Shown piece after piece: positions 1 through 6,619 of a stretch of DNA of 10,791 nt (position 1 is the stretch's first letter; every line of letters begins with the position of its first letter). The notes beneath the pieces are model-generated. The model saw only the letters and a program-made list of their open reading frames with translations, was not told the DNA's origin and ran no database searches. The stretch is taken from NCBI GenBank assembly GCA_003650585.1, contig QMQS01000028.1, positions 1-10,791 on the forward strand, given 5' to 3'. The position numbers and the translations under genes are program-made. This DNA comes from Candidatus Woesearchaeota archaeon. Its GTDB lineage: Archaea > Nanobdellota > Nanobdellia > Woesearchaeales > B29-G15.

Positions 1-1002
1 GACCTACAACTTATAAAAAGGGCAGCCAAAGTTCTCAGAGGAGGCGGATTGGTTGCTTTCCCGACCGAAACCGTGTATGGGCTTGGTGCCAATGCCTTAG
101 ACGCAAAGGCAGTCGCGAAGATATTCAAAGCAAAGGGGCGCCCATCTGATAACCCAATTATAGTTCATGTATCCAACCTCAAACAATTGAGGGATATTGT
201 TAAAGGCATACCTCAGAGTGCTAAGCCCCTTATGAGACGCTACTGGCCAGGACCACTCACGCTCATCTTCAGGAAAGCCCAAAAAGTGCCTGATGAGGTA
301 ACTGCTGGGTTACCGACAGTGGCAGTTAGAATGCCAAGCCATCCTGTTGCATTAGCCCTTATTGATGAGGCAGGGGTTCCTGTGGCAGCTCCATCTGCAA
401 ACCTCTCAGGGAGACCATCGCCAACCACTGCTGAGCATGTCATCGAGGACCTCAATGGCAGGGTCGAGGTGATAATAGATAGTGGCAGTACAGATATTGG
501 TGTTGAGTCAACAGTGTTGGACATCACCAAGTCACCATTCACTATTCTTAGACCCGGAGGAGTCTCATTGGAGAGCCTGAGCCAGCATACCCAGGTAAGA
601 TTGCATCCTAAATTAAAGGATATGGAAATGGAGGCAGATGAAATCCCTGAATCCCCAGGGATGAAGTATAGGCACTATGCACCCAAGGCAAAGCTCATAG
701 TCTTAAAAGGGGCAAAGGAAAAAATCTCGAATGCTATAAAAGAGCTTGTGCACCAGTTTCGTTTACAAGGGCTACGTGTTGGTGTTCTGGCTCCCTTTTC
801 AGGTAGGTATGGAGCAAATGTAACCATAACCTGTGACGGTGATAAACTGAGGTTTGCCAATATCCTCTTTAAAGCTTTAAGAAAATTTGATGAGGAGCAA
901 GTTGATATAATCCTCGTGGCAGGGGTAAAAGCAGCAGGCATTGGTAGGGCAATAATGAATCGCTTGGAAAAGGCAGCGGTTTATAAAGTGATAGAGCTAT
1001 GA
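1..1002 (+). CDS. sua5: Sua5/YrdC/YwlC-type L-threonylcarbamoyladenylate synthase, 5'-truncated by the window edge
   Basis: This enzyme makes L-threonylcarbamoyl-AMP from threonine, bicarbonate and ATP, the first step of t6A37 modification of ANN-decoding tRNAs. The reading frame is open from base 1 (reads DLQLIKRAAKVL), so the true start lies upstream; the TTG at 49 sits inside the conserved core. Of 333 visible residues, the first ~190 are the YrdC domain, with FPTETVYGLGA, KGRPSDNP, WPGPLTLI and APSANLSGRPSPT. A linker with SPGMKYRHYAP, typical of Sua5, joins it to a C-terminal Sua5 domain (about 225-333) ending in a Rossmann-like region. The two-domain form separates it from stand-alone YrdC. 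The stop overlaps the start of the acylphosphatase gene in ATGA, so the two are probably cotranscribed and translationally coupled. Family assignment is secure; only the N-terminus is missing. Confidence 0.95.
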   Translation, partial: DLQLIKRAAKVLRGGGLVAFPTETVYGLGANALDAKAVAKIFKAKGRPSDNPIIVHVSNLKQLRDIVKGIPQSAKPLMRRYWPGPLTLIFRKAQKVPDEVTAGLPTVAVRMPSHPVALALIDEAGVPVAAPSANLSGRPSPTTAEHVIEDLNGRVEVIIDSGSTDIGVESTVLDITKSPFTILRPGGVSLESLSQHTQVRLHPKLKDMEMEADEIPESPGMKYRHYAPKAKLIVLKGAKEKISNAIKELVHQFRLQGLRVGVLAPFSGRYGANVTITCDGDKLRFANILFKALRKFDEEQVDIILVAGVKAAGIGRAIMNRLEKAAVYKVIEL

Positions 1003-1271
1003 AACGGGTTAGGATAATTGTGCGTGGGTATGTACAAGGCGTGTTCTTCCGTTACCATACCTACAGATTGGCAAGGCAACTAGGATTGCGTGGGTTTGTC
1101 AGAAACCTACCAGATGGCTCAGTTGAGGTTGTTGCAGAAGGCATGGACACAAAACTTCAGCAATTGGTGGAGTTTTGTAGGGAGGGACCAGAAGCAGCCA
1201 GGGTTGATTCAATTGAGGTAGAGGAATCGACTCTGGATGAAGAGCTTTCTGGTTTTGAGATAAGGTATTAG
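999..1271 (+). CDS. acyP: Acylphosphatase
   Basis: A 90-residue protein covering the whole single-domain acylphosphatase fold, which hydrolyses acyl phosphates such as carbamoyl phosphate or 1,3-bisphosphoglycerate in the cytoplasm. The signature VRGYVQGVFFRYHT is at residues 8-21 and GFVRNLPDGSVEV at 32-44. R18 is the expected phosphate-binding arginine and N36 the catalytic asparagine, so the enzyme should be active. The C-terminus (FEIRY) is the usual last strand. The ATG overlaps the Sua5 stop by 4 bp, which fixes the start and suggests coupled translation. Its TAG stop overlaps by 4 bp with the TAA of the convergent Orc1/Cdc6 gene, leaving no room for a terminator. The natural substrate of archaeal acylphosphatases is unsettled; the pairing with a YrdC-domain enzyme recalls the domain order of HypF (inference). 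Confidence 0.95.
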   Translation: MKRVRIIVRGYVQGVFFRYHTYRLARQLGLRGFVRNLPDGSVEVVAEGMDTKLQQLVEFCREGPEAARVDSIEVEESTLDEELSGFEIRY

Positions 1272-2341
1272 AACTCGGTGAGCTTTTTCTCCTTGCTTTT
1301 GTAATGAACTATTGTGGTTGTGCCCTGAGTGCCGCCCTTTATCTTTTCAACACCCACAAACCCATTCTTTGCTAGTTTTTCAATCCTTCTCTGAAATGTT
1401 TTATACACCCCACTACCATTCTTTGATTTGTATATCTCAAACAGGTCCCCGATTCTTTTTCCTGAGTTCTCTTTTACAATCTCAAGTATCATACGCTCCT
1501 CATCATCCAAAGCAGTTGAGCTTTTAACACTAAACTCATCCAAGTTAGAGATTGCTTTCTGAACATGATTAGGCAGCACTTTGCGTTTTGCCTCTGCTTC
1601 TGCAAGGTTTGCTGCCTCTCTGAGCAGGTGTAGCCCAACCCTAATATCTTTAGCTTGGTATGCCTTCTTTGCCACCAGCAGGAATGCATCGTCATCCCAA
1701 ACCCCTGGCACAAAGGCAGCATCCAATCTCTTGAGCAAAATGCCTTTGGTCTCCTCAAAATTGTACTCTCGGAATTCCAGCATCTGTAGGGTCAACCTGG
1801 AGCGAATCCTTTCATCCAACTTGAGCAACCATTCCTTGAAATTGGTGATTAGCAAAATGGACTTGCGATAGATTCCCTCAAGTATGTGATAAAGAAAATC
1901 AAAGTCCTCCACCTTATCAATCTCGTCAAAGGCGAAAACAGCTGAGCCCCTGTTGAGGTTGCGCTTGATTATTGCAAACAGTTCCTCAGTATTCTTGTTG
2001 TGGGTGAACTTGTAGCCAATGAAGTCACAGATGCCCACCATAATCTTGTATGTGGTGTTCTTCTGCCAGCAGTTTATGTAAACAGGCAACACTTGGCTAG
2101 TCTCTTCTTCCAACTCCTTGAACAAATGCTTAACAGCAACAGTTTTTCCCACCCCTGGCTTACCATAAATTAGAATATTCTTACCATTCATATTTTGGAG
2201 TAGTGGCTTTATGCTTGTGGCTATGTACCTCTGCTCGTTCTCCCTATAAGGCACCACCTTTGGCACAAAATCAAAATCAAGTGCTATTGGGTTCCTGAAC
2301 AGAGATTCCTCATCACCCAGAATGTCTCTGAAGAGCCCCAT
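1268..2341 (-). CDS. cdc6: Orc1/Cdc6-type AAA+ replication initiator ATPase
   Basis: Archaeal Orc1/Cdc6 proteins bind origins and help load the MCM helicase. This 357-residue protein begins with a short N-terminal arm (LFRNPIALDFDFVPKVVPYRE), like the 'YVPE.LpHRE' entry of the family. Then come Walker A GKPGVGKT (60-67), Walker B FAFDEID (136-142), sensor 1 ITNF with N167, a candidate arginine finger in DERIRSRL (175-182), sensor 2 in KDIRVGLHLLREA (R234), and a C-terminal winged-helix region (about 280-350). It is somewhat shorter than the usual ~400 residues. The ATG lies 29 bp inside the 3' end of the SerRS gene, so expression probably depends on that transcript. No AT-rich origin or ORB-like repeat cluster adjoins it. 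It could be a divergent Orc1/Cdc6 paralog or another AAA-winged-helix ATPase of the same clade; the family match is strong but not perfect (GVGKT for GTGKT, RIRSRL for RVxSSL). Confidence 0.85.
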   Translation of the reverse strand: MGLFRDILGDEESLFRNPIALDFDFVPKVVPYRENEQRYIATSIKPLLQNMNGKNILIYGKPGVGKTVAVKHLFKELEEETSQVLPVYINCWQKNTTYKIMVGICDFIGYKFTHNKNTEELFAIIKRNLNRGSAVFAFDEIDKVEDFDFLYHILEGIYRKSILLITNFKEWLLKLDERIRSRLTLQMLEFREYNFEETKGILLKRLDAAFVPGVWDDDAFLLVAKKAYQAKDIRVGLHLLREAANLAEAEAKRKVLPNHVQKAISNLDEFSVKSSTALDDEERMILEIVKENSGKRIGDLFEIYKSKNGSGVYKTFQRRIEKLAKNGFVGVEKIKGGTQGTTTIVHYKSKEKKLTEF

Positions 2342-3614
2342 TTTTAATAACCTTTAACCCATGCATATACTTTTGCAAGACCTTTGGAATTGTGACGCTA
2401 CCATCCCTGTTTTGATAATTCTCTAGTATTGCCACCATTGCCCTTGAGGTGGCTATACCTGTGTTGTTGAGAGTGTGCGGGAACACCCTCTTACCCTCCT
2501 TGTCGAAATACCTTATGTTTAGCCGTCTTGCTTGGTAATCCAGGCAATTGGAGCATGAGGTGACCTCTCTGTAGGTTTTCTGGCGAGGCATCCAGGCTTC
2601 TATATCAAATCGCTTCGCCGCTATTATACTCAACTCTCCTGAAGCTGTGTTAACAACCCTAAACGGAATCCCCAGTTGCTTGAACATCTCTTCTGAGTTT
2701 TCCTGTATCTCTTTAAAGAATTTCCATGATTGCTCTGGCTTGCAAATCACAATCTGCTCAACCTTGTTGAATTGGTGGGTTCTAAATAACCCTTTTGTAT
2801 CAACCCCATGCGAACCAATCTCTTTTCTAAAACACATACTATAGCCAACAAGTTTTATGGGGAGTTGCTTCTCTTGCAACACCTCGTTCATGAATTGGGC
2901 AACAAGTGGGTGCTCGCTCGTGGCAATCAGGAATGCATCCTCACCCTCAATCTTGTACATCATTGTCTCAAAGTCATCTAAGCTTACAACCCCCTCATAA
3001 GGGGCACGACGCATCATTAACGGTGGTTCTGTGTAGACAAAACCACGCTTGATTAGGAAGTCTATTGCAAACCTGATCAAAGCCATGTTCAATAATGCCA
3101 GGGGGCCCTTAAGAAAGTAGAACCCAGCCCCAGATATCTTTGTTGAGCGTGAGAAATCAGCAATACCCAGTTGCTCTGCAAGCTGACCGTGGTGCTTGAG
3201 CCAGTCCCCCTTTTCAGTGGGTTTTCCCACTGTTTTAACAACTTCATTGCTCTCCTCCCCCTCACCAATAGGTACAGAGTCATCTATGAGGTTTGGTATC
3301 CTCATTAAGCGCTTGCGTATCTCTTCTTGCAATGCTCGTATTTTGTTATCAAGGAGGGCAATCCTCTTTGGTATCTTTGATGCCTCTTTCAGCAACTTAT
3401 CTACACTCTTGCCCTCTTTTTTTGCTTTGGCTATCTCTCTAGAGATCTCATTGCGGTGATGCTTTAGTTCGTCTGCCTCTTGCTTGAGCTGTCGCCATTC
3501 CTTGTCAAGTTTAATTACCTCATCCACCAAAGGCAGAGTATCATGCATGTACCTCTTCTTAATACTCTCCCTAATGAGTTTTGGGTTCTCTCTGAACAGA
3601 TTTATATCCAGCAT
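2313..3614 (-). CDS. serS: Seryl-tRNA synthetase (standard class II type)
   Basis: Charges tRNA-Ser (and tRNA-Sec where present) with serine. The 433 residues match the full family length. They begin MLDINLFRENP, typical of SerRS, followed by an N-terminal antiparallel coiled coil (about 30-105) that contacts the long variable arm of tRNA-Ser. The class II core carries ATSEHPL (231-237), motif 2 in CFRKEIGSHGVDTKGLFRTHQF (261-282) and motif 3 TLNNTGIATSRAMVAILE (381-398). This is the common type, not the rare zinc-dependent SerRS of some methanogens. The ATG has a good Shine-Dalgarno (GGGAG, 6 nt spacer), and a TATA-like element lies about 30 nt upstream. It sits 43 bp after the PINA-type gene, and its last 29 bp overlap the Orc1/Cdc6 start in another frame. 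No catalytic motif is missing. Confidence 0.97.
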   Translation of the reverse strand: MLDINLFRENPKLIRESIKKRYMHDTLPLVDEVIKLDKEWRQLKQEADELKHHRNEISREIAKAKKEGKSVDKLLKEASKIPKRIALLDNKIRALQEEIRKRLMRIPNLIDDSVPIGEGEESNEVVKTVGKPTEKGDWLKHHGQLAEQLGIADFSRSTKISGAGFYFLKGPLALLNMALIRFAIDFLIKRGFVYTEPPLMMRRAPYEGVVSLDDFETMMYKIEGEDAFLIATSEHPLVAQFMNEVLQEKQLPIKLVGYSMCFRKEIGSHGVDTKGLFRTHQFNKVEQIVICKPEQSWKFFKEIQENSEEMFKQLGIPFRVVNTASGELSIIAAKRFDIEAWMPRQKTYREVTSCSNCLDYQARRLNIRYFDKEGKRVFPHTLNNTGIATSRAMVAILENYQNRDGSVTIPKVLQKYMHGLKVIKNGALQRHSG

Positions 3615-3638
3615 TTTGTTCTCCCTTAGGGGATTGCT

Positions 3639-3648
3639 TATTTTAAAT
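3639..3648 (-). promoter_or_regulatory. Possible TATA box for serS
   Basis: On the minus strand this reads ATTTAAAATA, centred about 30 nt before the serS ATG at 3614. A transcript from it would start within a few bases of the ATG and so omit the Shine-Dalgarno GGGAG at 3621-3625. Either the TATA is fortuitous and serS is read from the upstream transcript, or both routes operate. Confidence 0.35.
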
Positions 3649-3657
3649 GTTTTTGAG

Positions 3658-5481
3658 TCACTTCTCTACTAGGTTTATCTCCTGAGCAGAGTTTATGGCA
3701 TCAACTATTGCCTCAGCCAGGTCAGACTTCCTGTTGAGTTTAATCTTACCGTCCTTGCCAACCTTTGCTGAGAACAAAAATGTATCATCAATATATATAT
3801 CCAAATCCTTGTTGGCGTATTTGCCTCCGAGTTTGAATATCAAGCGTTTGTCATTTATATTTAGGTCAAAGTTTAGTGATTTGAGCTCGCTCTTGTGGCT
3901 ATACTTTGTTGGCAACTCTTGCACATCTATACTAATCCCTAGCCTCCTCTCAAGCCGCTCTATGTTCTTACCATTCTTGCCAATCAATTTTGAAATCTTC
4001 TTTGCAGGAACATATACTATGCATTTATTGTCTGAAATCATATCAACCTTGACATTCTTTGAATACTCTTTCAAAGCAGCCTTAACTGATTTGATGGCAA
4101 GTTTACCAGCAGGGGTTAAGGCAACTTTACCACCTATTGGGATTACAACTGTTTCTTCCCCGTAGCTATAGAGTTCGTACTCTATCTTACCTGTTTCAAA
4201 CTCTCGCACAACCACTACAGGTCGTGCTAGGTCTGCTTCTGTCATTCCTGTTGGAACCTTCACTGTCATCTCCAAACTCAGCACTTTGTGCACCTCACCG
4301 TTCTTGATGAAAATAACAGTGTCAATTATTTGGGGTATCACTCCAAGCTCGATTCTACCAACGAACCTCTGGATTGCATCTATGGGTGTGGTTGCGTGCA
4401 CCACACCAGCCAGCCCTATACCCGCAAGCCTCAAATCTGCAAAGAGTTTAAAGTCAGAGGTGTTCCTCATCTCATCAAATATTGTATAATCGGGTCTGCT
4501 AAGCAGAAGGATGTCATGAATCTCTTGGGCGGTACCATGTGAGACTGCATACTGGGTTATGTTATCGCCAAGGGTTAAGTCACGTGGTGCTTCAACTGTC
4601 TTAACTATCTTGCCTTTCTCTGCGTAGAATGTGGCAAGGGCTTGGGCAAAGGTGCTCTTACCCATACCTGGTGCACCTGCAATGAGTATACCCTCTGCCT
4701 GCTCGCTCAACCTCCTCTGCAACCTGTCTGTCAGCCGGTAATCCTCTAACCTGAGTATCTTTATTGGTTTAACTGCGGTTATCTCCCACCCATCCGAGAA
4801 TGGTGGCCTTGTTATGACAATCCTATACTTTCCCAATTGGACAATAGTGGAGCCCTTCCTCTCAATCTCAACAAACCCATCTGTCCTTACGGTTGCTTCA
4901 TCCACTATCTCCTTCGCCATCTCAGATATCTCTTCTCTATCAAGCTTCTTTTTGCGCAGTTTAACGAACTCCCAGTTACCTGGCAAGCCACGTTTTGCAT
5001 AGGGTTCAACATTTTCTCTGAGATGGACAGACATTGTACTAGCATCAAAGAACCTCTCGAATTTCAATGATTTTTTCTTTAAACGAATCTCTTCAAAAAT
5101 TACATTGATACCCAATATCTCGGCAACTCTTGCTTGGACACTATCTGCTGTGAATAGCGTGCCACCCTCATCATACGCAAGTTCCCTTATCAATGAATCA
5201 ATCTCTCCCAAAGAGGCATACTTTATCTCGTGTTGGGTAGGTCTTCTACCACGGATTTGTATCTCAAACCCCTGCTTTTCAGATAACTCTTTGAGTCTGT
5301 TAATCTCATCCAAGCCAAGAAAGCCAATGGCACGGTTCTTGTTTGATTGGTGTTCCAACTCGGCAATAACTGCCTCATGGAGTAAAATACTCTTTACCTT
5401 AAATTTCTTTGATGCAATCTTTTGTGATACTAACCCTTCAATTATGACAGATGTGTCCGGTATTAGTTTTTCTATTTCCAT
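3658..5481 (-). CDS. PINA-type PIN domain / RecA-like ATPase / KH domain protein
   Basis: A 607-residue protein in three clear parts. An N-terminal PIN nuclease-like domain (1-131) keeps its acidic residues: D9 in PDTSVI, E41 in AVIAELE, D95 in GEIDSL and D113 in FTADS. A secretion-ATPase-like (VirB11/GspE family) motor follows, with Walker A GAPGMGKS (269-276) and Walker B IFDEMR (334-339). A KH domain (about 486-520) carries the GKNGKN loop. A basic, beta-rich tail of about 85 residues follows the KH domain; I do not recognise it. In Sulfolobus the family protein PINA is a hexameric DNA-dependent ATPase reported to work with the Holliday-junction proteins Hjc and Hjm, so a role in recombination or fork repair is likely, though the KH domain also allows RNA binding. 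The ATG at 5481 has TATA 26-27 nt upstream, favouring a leaderless mRNA. A GAGG one base before the ATG is too close to act as a normal Shine-Dalgarno. Confidence 0.9.
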   Translation of the reverse strand: MEIEKLIPDTSVIIEGLVSQKIASKKFKVKSILLHEAVIAELEHQSNKNRAIGFLGLDEINRLKELSEKQGFEIQIRGRRPTQHEIKYASLGEIDSLIRELAYDEGGTLFTADSVQARVAEILGINVIFEEIRLKKKSLKFERFFDASTMSVHLRENVEPYAKRGLPGNWEFVKLRKKKLDREEISEMAKEIVDEATVRTDGFVEIERKGSTIVQLGKYRIVITRPPFSDGWEITAVKPIKILRLEDYRLTDRLQRRLSEQAEGILIAGAPGMGKSTFAQALATFYAEKGKIVKTVEAPRDLTLGDNITQYAVSHGTAQEIHDILLLSRPDYTIFDEMRNTSDFKLFADLRLAGIGLAGVVHATTPIDAIQRFVGRIELGVIPQIIDTVIFIKNGEVHKVLSLEMTVKVPTGMTEADLARPVVVVREFETGKIEYELYSYGEETVVIPIGGKVALTPAGKLAIKSVKAALKEYSKNVKVDMISDNKCIVYVPAKKISKLIGKNGKNIERLERRLGISIDVQELPTKYSHKSELKSLNFDLNINDKRLIFKLGGKYANKDLDIYIDDTFLFSAKVGKDGKIKLNRKSDLAEAIVDAINSAQEINLVEK

Positions 5482-5502
5482 GCCTCACATGAATCCTCTA
5501 TG

Positions 5503-5512
5503 CTTTATATTT
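5503..5512 (-). promoter_or_regulatory. TATA box for the PINA-type gene
   Basis: The minus strand reads AAATATAAAG in the 31-bp gap after the membrane-anchored protein gene, centred 26-27 nt upstream of the ATG at 5481. That is the archaeal TATA-to-start distance, so transcription would begin at or next to the ATG. It implies the ATPase can be expressed apart from the surface-protein genes upstream. Confidence 0.55.
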
Positions 5513-6619
5513 TTATCTCCTCTTTTTAACAACAAGGAGTACAGCAATGCAGCTCAAAACAAGCAAAGCAAGCCCTGCTATGATTGCACCCCAATTGGGT
5601 TTGCTTGGTACAGCTGCTGGGCTTATGCTTGGTGCTTTCAATGAGATTGCTCTGGTTAAAACCACTTTCTTGTCCCCGAAGTGAAGTTCAATTATAAGCT
5701 TGTAATCCCCCTCGTTAAGCCCTATTGCATCTAGGTATAGATTCAAACTGTGCTTACCATAGCGCTCCAAAGTGAAATCCTCACTCTTCACCTCTAACAC
5801 TCTCTTGCTGTCCTTTAAAACCCTCATTATTACATTACACCTAAAATCCTTGTTCCAGTTGTTTGTCACTACCAAGCCAACAGGGTTAACCACACCCGCT
5901 CTTAGCTCTCCAGTGATTACCTCAATCTTGGGTCTGGGCTTCCCAATATTTACTATTTTAGTTTCTTCCAAACTGGTGGTGTTTTGTTTTATTGAGTAGT
6001 TTGCCAAAAACTCACCTTCTCTCTCAAAACCCAGGCTTAATTTGAGCAATTTATCAGAAAATGGTGCCAAGCTAATCCCTTTCTGATAGTGCTCAAACAC
6101 ACTCTTGTTATCCTCAAGTAGTTGGAGTGCGAAATCAACAACTGCATGCTCTGGTTTTGGGTTCTTTAATCTAACGAATAGCAAGCCGAGAGTGGCATTC
6201 AACCTCGCAGTTATCCTACCATATTCTGGCGGTACCTCCACAACAACTTTATGGTTAATTGCGATATTCGTGCTTATTCCTCCGCGTGGTAAACTTCTAC
6301 TGACAATTATATAACCTAGCTGCCTTCCCACATCCATAATAGCAGGCAATTTGATGTTGAACTTTACCATTGTATGCTCTTTGTTTGGGGTGAGGCTTGG
6401 TGAGGTATTGAAGAGAGTGATGTATTGAGCGAGTTCGCCCCGCACACCCACACTCAAATTGGCAGCCAAGCCCTCGTCGTTCACTAGTCTTATTGAGAAA
6501 TTCTTATCAAGATATGGCTTAAAGGGTATGTTTGTAACAGCAGGCGCTATACCCAAGCCAAAGGCATAGTGGCTTAGCAAAACCATTACGGCCATCCACA
6601 GCATCAATCTTATTCTCAT
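5513..6619 (-). CDS. Membrane-anchored extracellular Ig-like protein
   Basis: A 368-residue type I membrane protein. Residues 1-21 form a signal peptide (MRIRLMLWMAVMVLLSHYAFG). The body (22-330) is beta-strand rich, probably two or three Ig-like sandwich domains, with sequons at N54, N71, N141, N171, N207 and N213. It ends in a Pro/Ser-rich stalk (SISPAAVPSKPN), one transmembrane helix (about 343-364) and a cytoplasmic KKRR stop-transfer. The bulk should therefore sit outside the membrane with a C-terminal anchor, as in many archaeal surface proteins. The ATG overlaps the stop of the LamG protein gene in ATGA, so the two are almost certainly coexpressed, and this protein may anchor the secreted one, which has no membrane helix of its own (inference). 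I recognise no catalytic motif and cannot name a family beyond 'Ig-like repeat surface protein'. Confidence 0.8.
   Translation of the reverse strand: MRIRLMLWMAVMVLLSHYAFGLGIAPAVTNIPFKPYLDKNFSIRLVNDEGLAANLSVGVRGELAQYITLFNTSPSLTPNKEHTMVKFNIKLPAIMDVGRQLGYIIVSRSLPRGGISTNIAINHKVVVEVPPEYGRITARLNATLGLLFVRLKNPKPEHAVVDFALQLLEDNKSVFEHYQKGISLAPFSDKLLKLSLGFEREGEFLANYSIKQNTTSLEETKIVNIGKPRPKIEVITGELRAGVVNPVGLVVTNNWNKDFRCNVIMRVLKDSKRVLEVKSEDFTLERYGKHSLNLYLDAIGLNEGDYKLIIELHFGDKKVVLTRAISLKAPSISPAAVPSKPNWGAIIAGLALLVLSCIAVLLVVKKRR

Noticed and set aside
49..51. TTG at 49 as the start of the Sua5 gene.
   Set aside because: The frame is open to the window edge and residues before the TTG (DLQLIKRAAKVLRGGG) match the normal Sua5 N-terminal helix; the gene is cut by the window.
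3621..3631. Inverted repeat CCCTTAGGG before serS as an operator or terminator.
   Set aside because: Four-base arms with a one-base centre are expected by chance, and the GGGAG part is explained as a Shine-Dalgarno.
3695..4165. A 156-codon plus-strand frame opposite the PINA-type gene.
   Set aside because: Serine- and leucine-rich, low-complexity translation typical of an antisense shadow; the minus strand holds clear PINA domains.
5105..5644. A 179-codon plus-strand frame across the PINA-type and membrane-protein genes.
   Set aside because: It crosses two well-supported minus-strand genes and their promoter and shows no motif; antisense shadow.
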